A stretch of 64,000 nucleotides of DNA from Vibrio europaeus (GTDB lineage Bacteria; Pseudomonadota; Gammaproteobacteria; Enterobacterales; Vibrionaceae): the NCBI RefSeq assembly GCF_001695575.1, contig NZ_LUAX01000007.1, positions 1,612,001-1,676,000 on the forward strand. The letters run 5' to 3'. This document shows positions 7,798-16,231 of the stretch, one piece after another. The translations under genes and the position numbers were made by a program. The notes below the pieces were generated by a model. The model was given only the letters and a program-made list of their open reading frames with translations, had not been told where the DNA came from and searched no databases. Each line of letters begins with the position of its first letter. Within the stretch, counting starts at the first letter, position 1.

Positions 7798-8394
7798 TTA
7801 GTAGTTTACTGTTCTATGCTTACAGCGATAAATATCTGCTACTACTGATTTAGCTTGACCTTTATCTGTATCTATCAGCTTAGTGATATGGAATCGGTTT
7901 CCACCTAGCATATATGTTTGGTTGGCAAGCTCTATTTCTAAATTATCCTGTGACACTTCCTTAAAAACGTGGGTTGTTAAGATCTTACAGCTATTGTTCT
8001 CAACTTCAGAAAAAGCGATAGGAGTGACATTTTGAGCACCAGGAATTAGTTTTATTTGAGACTCAGTAGTCAGTTTTTTCGGAGATTGGTATCCATTACA
8101 GTTGTAGAACTCAGCGATAACACTACTTGGACGACTGCGACGAGTTTTCGTCACTTCTCTGATTAGATAACGGTTTGCACCAGCTAGGTAAGCCTCATTC
8201 TTTAATACTGGTACTACGTTGTTTGGATGAGAATCAGTCAAACTGTAGGCTTCTACAAAATCACACTTTTGATTACTAAGACTCGATTCAGATACTGGAG
8301 TTACATTTTTAGCCTGTGGCATTACGGCCACTTTTCTCGTGGCACATCCACTTAAAAGGACGACGGCAAACAAAGCGATAAAATAAGTTTTCAT
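7798..8394 (-). CDS. Lipoprotein with two copies of one domain
   Basis: A 198-residue lipoprotein: signal peptide with lipobox LLSGC (acceptor Cys17). The mature part is an internal duplication. Copy 1 (about residues 25-100) and copy 2 (about 115-190) both run NVTP, then a Cys after a Ser/Asn-rich turn, then a (L/M)(A/G)GNR(Y/F) core, and end in (E/D)(F/I)Y.C before the next unit. Each copy thus has two cysteines in equivalent places that could pair in the periplasm. I recognise no named family with certainty; the fold may resemble small RcsF-like lipoprotein domains, but that is speculation. Confidence 0.75.
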   Translation of the reverse strand: MKTYFIALFAVVLLSGCATRKVAVMPQAKNVTPVSESSLSNQKCDFVEAYSLTDSHPNNVVPVLKNEAYLAGANRYLIREVTKTRRSRPSSVIAEFYNCNGYQSPKKLTTESQIKLIPGAQNVTPIAFSEVENNSCKILTTHVFKEVSQDNLEIELANQTYMLGGNRFHITKLIDTDKGQAKSVVADIYRCKHRTVNY

Positions 8395-8750
8395 AATACA
8401 CCTATATAAATATGAACGCAGGATTCTATCAGTGTTGATTATGGTTGTGAAAAGCTAATTCTATAAAATGAAAAAACTGTCTCACATTAGAGAACGCTAA
8501 ATAAGTAGGCTTTTAAGTATCTATATTGTTAGGATTTTGTAAAGACTAGGTGTTCTTAAAGTGCCAGAGTTTATGTGGATGCTTCTTTAATTCTTTATAC
8601 TCCCTGTGTTTAAGGCGTCGGTTGTGTTGTGTGAAATGATGGTCTGCATGAATAACAGGAAACGCTTCAATAATTGATCTTTTTTGCTTCAGTTTAATTA
8701 GGTAGTCATTAACTATACTTAATAGATCAATCATTATTTGGGTCTACATC

Positions 8751-9539
8751 ATGAAGCTCCGCTGGCTTTTAACTTCCGGTATCGCTTACGCCAGTTCAAC
8801 GTATGCAGCTCCGATTCCTGTCACTATTTACACCGATGAAGGCGTTCCTCCGTATAGTTACCAAGAAGAAGGTAATGCGGTCGGAATATATCCTGAATTG
8901 GTGCGAAGTATAGCGCGTAAGATGCCTGATTTTGATATCACTATAGAAGCGGTGCCGTGGGATAGAGGATTGAAACTGCTTGAGTTTGGAAAAGGGTTTG
9001 CGTTAATACCGCCATATTATTTACCTAAAGCTAGGCCGTTTATTGATCCATACTCAGAACCTTTAATGGAAGAAGAAGTTACAGTTTATTGTCACAAAGA
9101 CATAGCTGATGAAATCGATACAGATTCAGGCTGGCCCGCGAGCTTCTTTGGCCGACGGATTGGGATTAACTCTGGTTACAACATTGGCGGAGAAGCTTTA
9201 TGGGTAGCTGAGAAGAATCTTGACATAAAAATATTTCGGGGAAGAGATACGGAAGAAAACCTTTTGAAGCTACAGGCGAGAAGAATTGATTGCTACCTTC
9301 ATATATCACTATCAATTGAGTGGAACGCTAAAAGCCTTAACAGGCTCGGAAAAATAGACAATTTGAGTTGGTTAATTCGTGTATTGAAAGTAAGCTCACA
9401 GTTCGCTTATGTTGGCTACACAGCAATTGATGATCAATTTCCTTTTAAACAGAGATTTATAGAAGAGTTTGATGTGCTGCTAATAGAGCATCAAGAGACA
9501 GGCCAGTTAGACGAAATAATCAGGAAATATTCAAACTAG
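8751..9539 (+). CDS. Periplasmic solute-binding protein, family 3 type
   Basis: A 262-residue exported protein: short signal peptide (cut after TYA), then the start typical of family 3 amino-acid-type binding proteins (VTIYTDEGVPPYSYQEEGNA, VGIYPELVRSIARK, VPWDRGLKLLEFGKG). No permease or ATPase gene is adjacent. Such orphan copies are common in Vibrio and often have unknown ligands. The stop codon TAG (9537-9539) overlaps the first two bases of the dif site. A hairpin terminator follows dif. Confidence 0.82.
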   Translation: MKLRWLLTSGIAYASSTYAAPIPVTIYTDEGVPPYSYQEEGNAVGIYPELVRSIARKMPDFDITIEAVPWDRGLKLLEFGKGFALIPPYYLPKARPFIDPYSEPLMEEEVTVYCHKDIADEIDTDSGWPASFFGRRIGINSGYNIGGEALWVAEKNLDIKIFRGRDTEENLLKLQARRIDCYLHISLSIEWNAKSLNRLGKIDNLSWLIRVLKVSSQFAYVGYTAIDDQFPFKQRFIEEFDVLLIEHQETGQLDEIIRKYSN

Positions 9540-9565
9540 TACACATTATGTACGTTATGTTAAAT
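9538..9565 (+). other. dif: XerCD dif site (chromosome dimer resolution)
   Basis: AGTACACATTA (XerC arm), TGTACG (centre), TTATGTTAAAT (XerD arm). The XerD arm is identical to those of E. coli and V. cholerae as I recall them, and the whole differs from V. cholerae dif1 at three of 28 positions. The neighbourhood (pntB-vxrAB on one side, recombinase and ddl on the other) fits the terminus of chromosome II. Confidence 0.85.
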
Positions 9566-9578
9566 AAAGTTTGACGTT

Positions 9579-9605
9579 AAGAAAGGACTGCTGTTGTCCT
9601 TTCTT
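9579..9605 (+). terminator. Hairpin after dif, probable terminator
   Basis: AAGAAAGGAC pairs with GTCCTTTCTT (10 bp, loop TGCTGTT), followed by a pyrimidine-rich tract without a pure T run. Confidence 0.6.
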
Positions 9606-9716
9606 CTCTTCTTTATGGTTTTCTACTTTGCGCTGTGAAATTCAACATAATTAGATTTACCATAAAATACCTAATAATCAGTTCGATAATCAGAGATTAA
9701 CTCGCTGTTTATTGGT

Positions 9717-10028
9717 TTAGCCGCCAGCAAATTTAACTGTGTGGCCTTTCTTTTCTAGGTGCGCTTTGATCTTGTCACGTGCATCACCTTGAATTTCAAT
9801 TGTACCATCTTTAACTGAACCACCGCAGCCACAGACTTTTTTAAGTTTTGCGGCTAATAGTTTAAGTGGCGCATCATCTAAATCGAGCCCAGTAACAATA
9901 GAAACGCCTTTACCTTTGCGTCCTTTAGTTTGGCGTTGAATACGTACAGTGCCATCGCCTTTTTCGCGTTGAGGCCTTTCTTCTTCTGGTTTGATGCGAC
10001 CTACGTCAGTGCTATATACAAGAGTCAT
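9717..10028 (-). CDS. yciH: YciH/SUI1 family translation factor
   Basis: A 103-residue bacterial SUI1 (eIF1-like) protein. Diagnostic segments are VRIQRQTKGRKGKGVSIVTG, LAAKLKKVCGCGGSVKDGTI and IQGDARDKIKAHLEKKGHTV. In the family it binds near the ribosomal P site and can influence start-codon selection; its role in bacteria is accessory. The start lies six bases after the end of the DUF3319 gene, so the two are co-transcribed. Confidence 0.92.
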   Translation of the reverse strand: MTLVYSTDVGRIKPEEERPQREKGDGTVRIQRQTKGRKGKGVSIVTGLDLDDAPLKLLAAKLKKVCGCGGSVKDGTIEIQGDARDKIKAHLEKKGHTVKFAGG

Positions 10029-10034
10029 ACAGTT

Positions 10035-10418
10035 CTACTTCTTCTGTTGCTGTTCAGCTTTTTGCTTAGCGACCAAGTATGCCTCTATGTGCTTCTGAAT
10101 AGCAAGCTTTCCGCCTTTGATTAGTCTGCCATTAAAGAAACAGTACCAACTGTTTGCATCACCGGTGTCATTTTTTATGGTGTATCCATGAAAGTTCTCT
10201 TGTGCGGGTTGTCCGTCAGCTTTCTGTTTGTTCGCCAGAGAGTTGAATTCTCTAGGATCGATAATTGTTGCCGTATCACAAAACCAATCGATGCTTTTCT
10301 TCACGGCTGCCATACTTCCTGACAACACGTGTTGTTTGATTTGTACTTGCCAAACTTCAGTCGAATTTCCAGCAGATTTGAGGGTGAAACCTCGGTAAGT
10401 TGCAGCAGCCATAGTCAT
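10035..10418 (-). CDS. DUF3319-like Vibrio protein
   Basis: A 127-residue soluble protein from the chosen start (MTMAAATYRGFTLKSAGNST). An upstream in-frame ATG would give 145 residues, but the extra part (MIMRDLQLLLNYLNTKII) looks like untranslated AT-rich leader. The body repeats a pattern twice: YRGFTLKSAGN...VWQVQIKQHVLSGSMAAVKK and FHGYTIKNDTGDANSWYCFF...GRLIKGGKLAIQKHIEAY. It is thus built of two similar strand-helix units. I believe it is the DUF3319 family found in vibrios; function unknown. Confidence 0.7.
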   Translation of the reverse strand: MTMAAATYRGFTLKSAGNSTEVWQVQIKQHVLSGSMAAVKKSIDWFCDTATIIDPREFNSLANKQKADGQPAQENFHGYTIKNDTGDANSWYCFFNGRLIKGGKLAIQKHIEAYLVAKQKAEQQQKK

Positions 10419-10511
10419 TATTATCTTTGTATTCAGATAGTTTAATAATAATTGTAAATCTCTCATTATCAAGTATATTTATCATACGTTTCGTGGTTAT
10501 GGTGCGCTTAA

Positions 10512-11468
10512 ATGCGGAAAAATGTTCGCGTCGTCACATGTGAAGGTGAGAGAAAACAATTCGTTAATAAGTTATTAAACAATATAACTATCGAAGAGGT
10601 AAATGAATTATTGAACGGTGAGTACGCCCGCAATTCTTTATTAGCTATGCGCAAAGATTGGAATCTGTTTAACGAATTTTGTTCGCAAAAAGGTGTGAAT
10701 TCCCTACCCGCAGCGTCCACTGCGGTACGTTTGTTCTTAGAAAAAGAGTCGAAGCAAAGGAAATACTCAACCATTAAACGTTACAGTGTGACATTGGGTT
10801 TATTCCACAAAACGTTAAACTTGCCAGACCCTACCTCCAATATCTCTGTCCGAAACTTGCTAGCGTCACTGAGAATTGATAAACAATCCGACGCGAAATC
10901 AACGACTTCCTTCAATAGACAGCACTTATCAGCACTAACAAATTTACTTACCACTTCTAACCATGTCAGAGATGTTAGAAATCTGGCAATATATCATTTG
11001 ATGTTCGAGTGCATGCTAAAACGTTCCGAATTACGAGATCTAGAATTTAAAAGCGTTTGTTTAAATGACACCGTTGTTAGTGTTTGGATAGGCAGTGAAG
11101 AATATCAGTTATCTGACGACGCCCACGAGATTTTAAATCGATGGTTGAATGTACGTGGGAGTCACAATGGGGCGCTCTTCAACGCGATAAACAAACACGG
11201 CAATATAAGTGATGAAGCGCTTAACGATTCGTCAATTTATCGTATTTTGCGTTCTGCCAGCGATAAGCTAAAGCTAGATGTTAAGTTCTCTGGGCTATCA
11301 TTGCGAGTGGGCGCGGCGAATGAGCTCGCTTCTCAAGGTGTTAAAGTTAAAGATATTCAACGCTTTGGGAGATGGAAAAGTGCTGCTATGCCCTATCAAT
11401 ATATAGGGAATCGATCTCAAGCAGCACTTGAACGCATGGCTTATAAAAGCTTTAAACCGTGGGATTAA
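10512..11468 (+). CDS. Tyrosine-recombinase-like protein with altered catalytic residues
   Basis: A 318-residue phage-integrase-fold protein: N-terminal SAM-like core-binding part (about residues 30-120) and C-terminal catalytic-type domain. The first arginine (LKRSELRDL) is present, as are the second Arg and the motif end (SLRVGAANELASQG), the Trp in GRWKS and the nucleophile Tyr in YQYIG. The usual HxxR histidine is Leu (GLSLRVG), and I find no lysine in the beta-hairpin where family members carry SKTD. It lies about 0.95 kb from dif. Catalysis may be lost, or it may act as an architectural or regulatory binder. Its end overlaps the convergent ddl end by four bases. Confidence 0.78.
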   Translation: MRKNVRVVTCEGERKQFVNKLLNNITIEEVNELLNGEYARNSLLAMRKDWNLFNEFCSQKGVNSLPAASTAVRLFLEKESKQRKYSTIKRYSVTLGLFHKTLNLPDPTSNISVRNLLASLRIDKQSDAKSTTSFNRQHLSALTNLLTTSNHVRDVRNLAIYHLMFECMLKRSELRDLEFKSVCLNDTVVSVWIGSEEYQLSDDAHEILNRWLNVRGSHNGALFNAINKHGNISDEALNDSSIYRILRSASDKLKLDVKFSGLSLRVGAANELASQGVKVKDIQRFGRWKSAAMPYQYIGNRSQAALERMAYKSFKPWD

Positions 11469-12457
11469 AGCGAAGTTTTAACACAGTTTGCTAAGAAGTC
11501 GGCAAACGAGTGTCCATTATGCTCTAGCATTTTCGGGAACATCGAAATTGGAGTCATTCCTGGGAAGGTGTTAACTTCATTAAGGTAAATTTTCCCATCA
11601 GGTGTTAAGAAGAAGTCGATGCGAGATAGATGACGTAAGCGCATCTGAGTAAACACTTTGTCTGAACTTTGACGGATGACTTCAAGTTGCTCTTGGCTGA
11701 GATCTGATGCCTCTACCTTGGTTATTGAATGACTTGAAGTGCTGTACTTTTCTTCGTAGCTATAAAAAGCATCTTCTGGTGCAATGATTTCACCAGGCTT
11801 AGATATGTGAAGTTTACCTTCGTACTCATACGCCGCTACTTCAAGCTCTCTCGGCTTAACAGCTTGTTCGACTAATACTTGATCTGAATAGCCGAATGCA
11901 TCGTCAAGCGCTTTCTGAAGTTGCGAAGTATCCGTTACCTTGTAACAACCTACTGAAGAACCCTGTCTAGCCGCTTTTACAAACACAGCGCCCCACTCCT
12001 TAAACGCGGCTTCACTACGCGCGTAGGCATCTTGATTGTTCTCAGACAAGAAAATATAAGGAGTATTAGGAATGCCTAGTGCGTCATACCAAAGCTTAGA
12101 GGTAATTTTGTTAAAGCTATTAGTGCTTGCCTCAGGGCCGCAACCTAAATAAGGAATACCTGATAGCTCTAGCATAGATTGGATATCACCCGTTTCACCT
12201 GGGAATCCATGAATACAAGGAATTACAAAATCTAATTTGGTCGAACTTGAGTCCGTGTTTATTGTGCCAGCATTGGTATCGAGATAAGCAAGTTCACCAT
12301 CATTGGTGAACCAACCATCTGCGTTCATTTCAACGCGAACAACATTAAAGCCTTGAGTGGATTCTAATTGAGACTGCAAGAAATCGGCGGAAACAAGTGA
12401 GACTTCATGTTCTGAAGAACCACCGCCGCAAAGGAGAAGAATAGTCGTATTTGTCAT
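11465..12457 (-). CDS. ddl: D-alanine--D-alanine ligase
   Basis: ATP-grasp enzyme of 330 residues joining two D-alanines for peptidoglycan. Visible motifs are the N-terminal LLLCGGGSSEHEVSL, the ATP-grasp segment VFVKAARQGSSVGCYKV, EQAVKPRELEVAAYE, and the metal site LSRIDFFLTPDGKIYLNEVNTFPGMTPISMFP. This is the Ddl type found beside the recombinase near the chromosome II terminus in vibrios. It runs convergently with the recombinase. Confidence 0.95.
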   Translation of the reverse strand: MTNTTILLLCGGGSSEHEVSLVSADFLQSQLESTQGFNVVRVEMNADGWFTNDGELAYLDTNAGTINTDSSSTKLDFVIPCIHGFPGETGDIQSMLELSGIPYLGCGPEASTNSFNKITSKLWYDALGIPNTPYIFLSENNQDAYARSEAAFKEWGAVFVKAARQGSSVGCYKVTDTSQLQKALDDAFGYSDQVLVEQAVKPRELEVAAYEYEGKLHISKPGEIIAPEDAFYSYEEKYSTSSHSITKVEASDLSQEQLEVIRQSSDKVFTQMRLRHLSRIDFFLTPDGKIYLNEVNTFPGMTPISMFPKMLEHNGHSFADFLANCVKTSL

Positions 12458-12581
12458 TAAAAATCTTTCCGTGTGACAACAGGGAGAATCTCAGACCATG
12501 ATAATAAAAACCGCTATGAGTTACACGGTTTTACCAGACAAAAATCCGTTTTGTCGGCTGAGTGAAGAAAATATAGGCGAT

Positions 12582-12603
12582 AAAAAAGGGGCTGATGCCC
12601 CTT
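12582..12603 (-). terminator. Terminator of the SPOR lipoprotein gene
   Basis: AAGGGGC pairs with GCCCCTT (loop TGAT); on the minus strand a run of six T follows. Confidence 0.8.
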
Positions 12604-12612
12604 CTCTTTCTA

Positions 12613-13188
12613 TTAGTTTAGCTTGTTAAGCGTTGGGTATTGTGAGTTCTTAATGTCATCAATACTCTTAACGAAAGGCTTAAGTGTGCGGAATTCTGCA
12701 GGAAGCTCAGAAATCGCTGCTTTTGCTGCTGTACGTGTCGCGTAGTCACCGTAAAGAATCGTATACCATTTAGTACCGTTCACAACTTTATAGTTTTCCC
12801 AAACTGGCTGGTTGTCTTCGCGAGGTAGTTTACGCGCAAAGTGATCCACTTTAGTTTGTGAACCTACTGCCACTACTTGAATGGTGAAGCCATAACGTGG
12901 ATTCATTGCCTGCTGTTTGGCGGTCGGTGGAATAATAGCAACAGCCGGTTTAGGCTTAGCTTGCATCTTCACGGTTTGGCTCTGTTGAGCAGGTGCGGTA
13001 TTCACGACCTTAGCAACGTTATCTTCAGAGATGCCGCTAGTCATTCCTTGCTGAGTTACGACAGGTTGCTCAACCTTTGCCGTTTTGTAATCCTCACGAT
13101 AGCTTTCTGAGCTCACGTCTGTCACATAATCGCTCGAAACACATGCAGAAAGCACCACTGATAAGCCAACTATTGCTATTTTTTTCAT
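12613..13188 (-). CDS. SPOR-domain lipoprotein
   Basis: A 191-residue lipoprotein with lipobox LSAC (Cys16), a disordered Gln/Ala/Pro-rich linker (about residues 30-100), and a C-terminal SPOR domain beginning YGFTIQVVAVGSQTKVDHFA and including KWYTILYGDYATRTAAKAAI. SPOR domains bind denuded glycan strands, usually at the division septum. This suggests an envelope protein linking outer membrane or lipid to septal peptidoglycan. The specific role is inference. Confidence 0.85.
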   Translation of the reverse strand: MKKIAIVGLSVVLSACVSSDYVTDVSSESYREDYKTAKVEQPVVTQQGMTSGISEDNVAKVVNTAPAQQSQTVKMQAKPKPAVAIIPPTAKQQAMNPRYGFTIQVVAVGSQTKVDHFARKLPREDNQPVWENYKVVNGTKWYTILYGDYATRTAAKAAISELPAEFRTLKPFVKSIDDIKNSQYPTLNKLN

Positions 13189-13406
13189 GAATTATTCAAA
13201 TGCCTTAACTAGAAATTACTGTAAATCATGCCGTTAGATAGACTTAGAATCAACCCAACATTTTAATTATATATCAATACTCTGTGACACATGGCACAAA
13301 CTTCGCTCGTACCTCAGTGATCTGATTAAAACAACATCAAAAATGCCAAGTATTAGCGCCCTTTGTTGGTTACGATTATACCTGTCGCCCCTTTAGGAGC
13401 CTTGCA

Positions 13407-16088
13407 ATGAGCCACCTTACCCATCTGTTGAGACCAAAATCTGTTGCTGTTATCGGCGCTTCTACCAAACCAATGCGTGCTGGCAATATCGTTATGAAGA
13501 ACTTACTGCATGGTGGGTTTGAAGGCGCGATTATGCCTGTGACACCTAAATACTCTTCCGTGTGTGGTGTGCTCGCCTACTCTTCAATTGAACAACTGCC
13601 AATTGTACCCGATGTCGCCATCTTGTGTACTCACGCAAAATACAACGAGAAGATATTCGAACAATTAGCTGAAAAGAAAGTAAAAGCGGTGATCGTTCTA
13701 TCGGCGGACATGCACTTTGCTAACGAACAAGGCGAGAGCATTCAAGACGCTTGCTTATCAGTTGCTAGAGACAATGGAATGCGAGTTCTTGGGCCTAATA
13801 GCTTAGGTTTGATTCTCCCTTGGGTAAACTTTAACGCTTCTTTCTCTCCTGTTACAGCCATCAAAGGCAAGATAGCTTTTATCTCTCAATCTGCGGCGAT
13901 GTGTACCACGATTCTCGATTGGGCGAACGATAAAAACATTGGCTTTTCTGCCTTCGTATCGTTGGGAAATGCTCTTGATATCGACTTCGCTGACTTGCTA
14001 GACCACCTATGTACCGACTGTCACACAGAGGCGATCCTCCTTTATGTAGATACCATTAAAGATGCGCGTCGCTTTATGTCAGCGGCTCGGGCGGCGTCAC
14101 GCAACCGTCGTATTCTGGTTTTGAAAGGTGGGAAAACGTCTGCAGGCCGAATTGCTGCAAGAGCACATACGGGTGGCGACGACACGTTAGATATTATCTA
14201 CGACTCAGCCATCCGCCGCACCGGTATGCTTAGGGTAAACAATTCACATGAGCTTTTCGCAGCAGTAGAGACACTAACACATTCTGTACCGCTCCGAGGA
14301 GAAAGACTGGCGATTATCACTAATGGTGGCGGCCCTGCGATTATGGCCGTCGACACTCTTCTCCAGCGTGGCGGTAAACTTGCCGATCTGTCAGACGAAT
14401 CTATTGAGAAACTGAGTGAGATTTTGCCTGCCAGTTGGAGCCACAATAACCCTATTGATATGGTCGGCGATGCAGACGAAAAACGCTACGTCAATACACT
14501 TAACGCGGTAATGGATGCAGACTGTGCTGATGCCATTCTTATCATGCATAGCCCATCAGCGGTGGCGCATTCAGAGCAAACGGCGAGCGCCATCGTTGAA
14601 GCCATTAAATCTCATCCACGGCATAGGCGTTTCAATTTTTTAACCAACTGGTCTGGAGAATTGACCGCGAAACCCGCCCGAGATATTTTTACTCAAGCCG
14701 GTATCCCGACCTATCGAACCCCAGAAAGTGCCGTGGTTGCCTTCATGCACTTGGTCGAGTACAGACGAAACCAAAAACAACTGATGGAGACACCAACGAC
14801 TGCAGAACCTGTGCATATTGCAGAGCTCAACGAAGCCAAAAAATGGATTGAATCCAAGTTACTGGATGTAAATACAGTATCTTTAGATACACACCAAATT
14901 GGCACCTTTTTGCGCCACTTCAACTTCAAAGTACTACCTACTTGGATTGCATCAGACTCAAGTGAAGCCGTCCATGTTGCTGAGCAAATTGGTTATCCCG
15001 TGGCGGTTAAACTTCGTTCGCCGGATATTGCGCATAAATCCGACGTCCAAGGCGTGATGCTCAACTTACGTAACAGCAATGAAGTCGCAAATGCTTCTGA
15101 AGCGATATTGGATCGAACCAAGCTATCCTACCCGTCGGCTAATATTCACGGGCTGTTAGTACAAGGAATGGCAAAGCTGGCAGGTGGAGAAGAGATTCGA
15201 ATCAAAGTCAAAACAGATGAAACTTTCGGCCCTGTAATTCTTATTGGTCAAGGCGGTTCTGAATGGGACGAATCAATTGATGCAGCATCTGCGCTGCCAC
15301 CATTAAACATGGCGCTAGCTCGTTATTTGATCGTTCGAGCGATTAAGAGCGGCAAGATACGCCCGCAAAAATTACCGGAGCCAATGGACATTCATGGTTT
15401 GTCTGAACTGCTTGTTCGAGTTTCTCAAATGGTGGTTGATTGCCCTCAGGTATACGAGCTGGATATACATCCAGTATTGGCTAATGGTTCTGAGTTTACG
15501 ATTCTCGATGCGGATTTGATTCTTAAAAAATATCAGGGAGATGCTCAGCAGCGCCTCGCTATACGCCCTTATCCGGTGGAATACGAGCAGATCATCACGC
15601 TTAAAGATGGAGAGGAAGTCTTGTTAAGGCCGATTCTTCCCGAAGACGAGCCACATCATGCCGACTTTATCCATAATGTATCTAAAGAAGATCTCTATAA
15701 ACGATTCTTTACCGATGTCGGCGAGTTCAATCATGAGGCACTTGCCAACCTCACTCAGATTGATTACGACCGTGAGATGGCCTTTGTTGCCGTTAGCCAA
15801 AGTCGTGTAGGAAGCCCTATTATTGGCGTGTCGAGAGCGCTGATCAACCCAGACAATACCGATGCCGAGTTTGCGATTCTTATCCGGTCCGACCTTAAAG
15901 GTAACGGTTTAGGTAAGGTGCTAATGAAAAAGATCATCGAGTATTGCCAACATAAAGGAACTAAGCAGATGTCAGGTATGACGATGCCAACTAATCGCGG
16001 TATGCTCATGCTGGCTCAAGGGCTCGGATTTAAGTTAGATGTGCAGTTTGAAGATGGAACTGCAGATATGGTACTCCCCCTCAACTAG
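13407..16088 (+). CDS. patZ: PatZ-type protein lysine acetyltransferase (acyl-CoA synthetase-like plus GNAT)
   Basis: An 893-residue fusion, close to the length of E. coli PatZ (about 886). Order: CoA-binding Rossmann domain (SVAVIGASTKPMRAGNIVMK), succinyl-CoA-ligase-like domains with the ARAHTGGDD segment, an ATP-grasp domain (VAVKLRSPDIAHKSDVQGVM) and a C-terminal GNAT domain (about residues 725-890; LKGNGLGKVLMKKIIEYCQH). In the family the ligase part is catalytically silent and senses acetyl-CoA, while the GNAT part acetylates lysines of enzymes such as acetyl-CoA synthetase. The ATG at 13407 follows TTTAGGAGCCTTGCA, a good ribosome site. Confidence 0.88.
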   Translation: MSHLTHLLRPKSVAVIGASTKPMRAGNIVMKNLLHGGFEGAIMPVTPKYSSVCGVLAYSSIEQLPIVPDVAILCTHAKYNEKIFEQLAEKKVKAVIVLSADMHFANEQGESIQDACLSVARDNGMRVLGPNSLGLILPWVNFNASFSPVTAIKGKIAFISQSAAMCTTILDWANDKNIGFSAFVSLGNALDIDFADLLDHLCTDCHTEAILLYVDTIKDARRFMSAARAASRNRRILVLKGGKTSAGRIAARAHTGGDDTLDIIYDSAIRRTGMLRVNNSHELFAAVETLTHSVPLRGERLAIITNGGGPAIMAVDTLLQRGGKLADLSDESIEKLSEILPASWSHNNPIDMVGDADEKRYVNTLNAVMDADCADAILIMHSPSAVAHSEQTASAIVEAIKSHPRHRRFNFLTNWSGELTAKPARDIFTQAGIPTYRTPESAVVAFMHLVEYRRNQKQLMETPTTAEPVHIAELNEAKKWIESKLLDVNTVSLDTHQIGTFLRHFNFKVLPTWIASDSSEAVHVAEQIGYPVAVKLRSPDIAHKSDVQGVMLNLRNSNEVANASEAILDRTKLSYPSANIHGLLVQGMAKLAGGEEIRIKVKTDETFGPVILIGQGGSEWDESIDAASALPPLNMALARYLIVRAIKSGKIRPQKLPEPMDIHGLSELLVRVSQMVVDCPQVYELDIHPVLANGSEFTILDADLILKKYQGDAQQRLAIRPYPVEYEQIITLKDGEEVLLRPILPEDEPHHADFIHNVSKEDLYKRFFTDVGEFNHEALANLTQIDYDREMAFVAVSQSRVGSPIIGVSRALINPDNTDAEFAILIRSDLKGNGLGKVLMKKIIEYCQHKGTKQMSGMTMPTNRGMLMLAQGLGFKLDVQFEDGTADMVLPLN

Positions 16089-16106
16089 CCTCGGTTGTTT
16101 ATTGTT

Positions 16107-16135
16107 AAGTCGCTCGTCTTGGGCGACTTGACCTT
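16107..16135 (+). terminator. Weak terminator after patZ
   Basis: AAGTCGC pairs with GCGACTT over a 9-base loop, then ACCTTTT. Confidence 0.45.
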
Positions 16136-16194
16136 TTCGTTCAGAAACTCTTTGGTATTTATCTTGCGCGATGAAATTTGTCGGAGTATGATTA

Positions 16195-16210
16195 ATCGCA
16201 ATTCGACGAT
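16195..16210. promoter_or_regulatory. ArsR operator, copy 1 (upstream of arsR)
   Basis: ATCGCA, ATTC, GACGAT: an imperfect version of the palindrome at 16635. The shared stretch is ATTCGACGATA. It lies 22 bases before the arsR start codon, consistent with autoregulation. Confidence 0.65.
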
Positions 16211-16231
16211 AGACTATAAAGTGAGTAGAAA

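Larger units (their letters stand above)
7241..9565. mobile_element. Putative dif-integrated element remnant
   Basis: The interval runs from the partial XerC-arm site to the full dif site. It contains a DUF3653 phage-type regulator next to the left site, then a lipoprotein gene and a solute-binding protein gene. No replication, coat or Zot-like gene remains, so if this was an integrated filamentous phage or satellite it is deeply decayed. The right-hand genes may simply be native chromosome. Boundaries are inferred from the att-like sequences only. Confidence 0.35.

Noticed and set aside
5453-8642. The 15-base sequence TGTGTGAAATGATGG occurs at 5453-5467 and 8628-8642
   Set aside because: A single exact 15-mer repeat is expected by chance about once or more in 64 kb, and no flanking similarity extends it.
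8546-8734. A 62-residue frame on the minus strand divergent from the binding-protein gene
   Set aside because: No ribosome site before its ATG, and it covers the probable promoter region (TATACT near 8713) of the gene at 8751.
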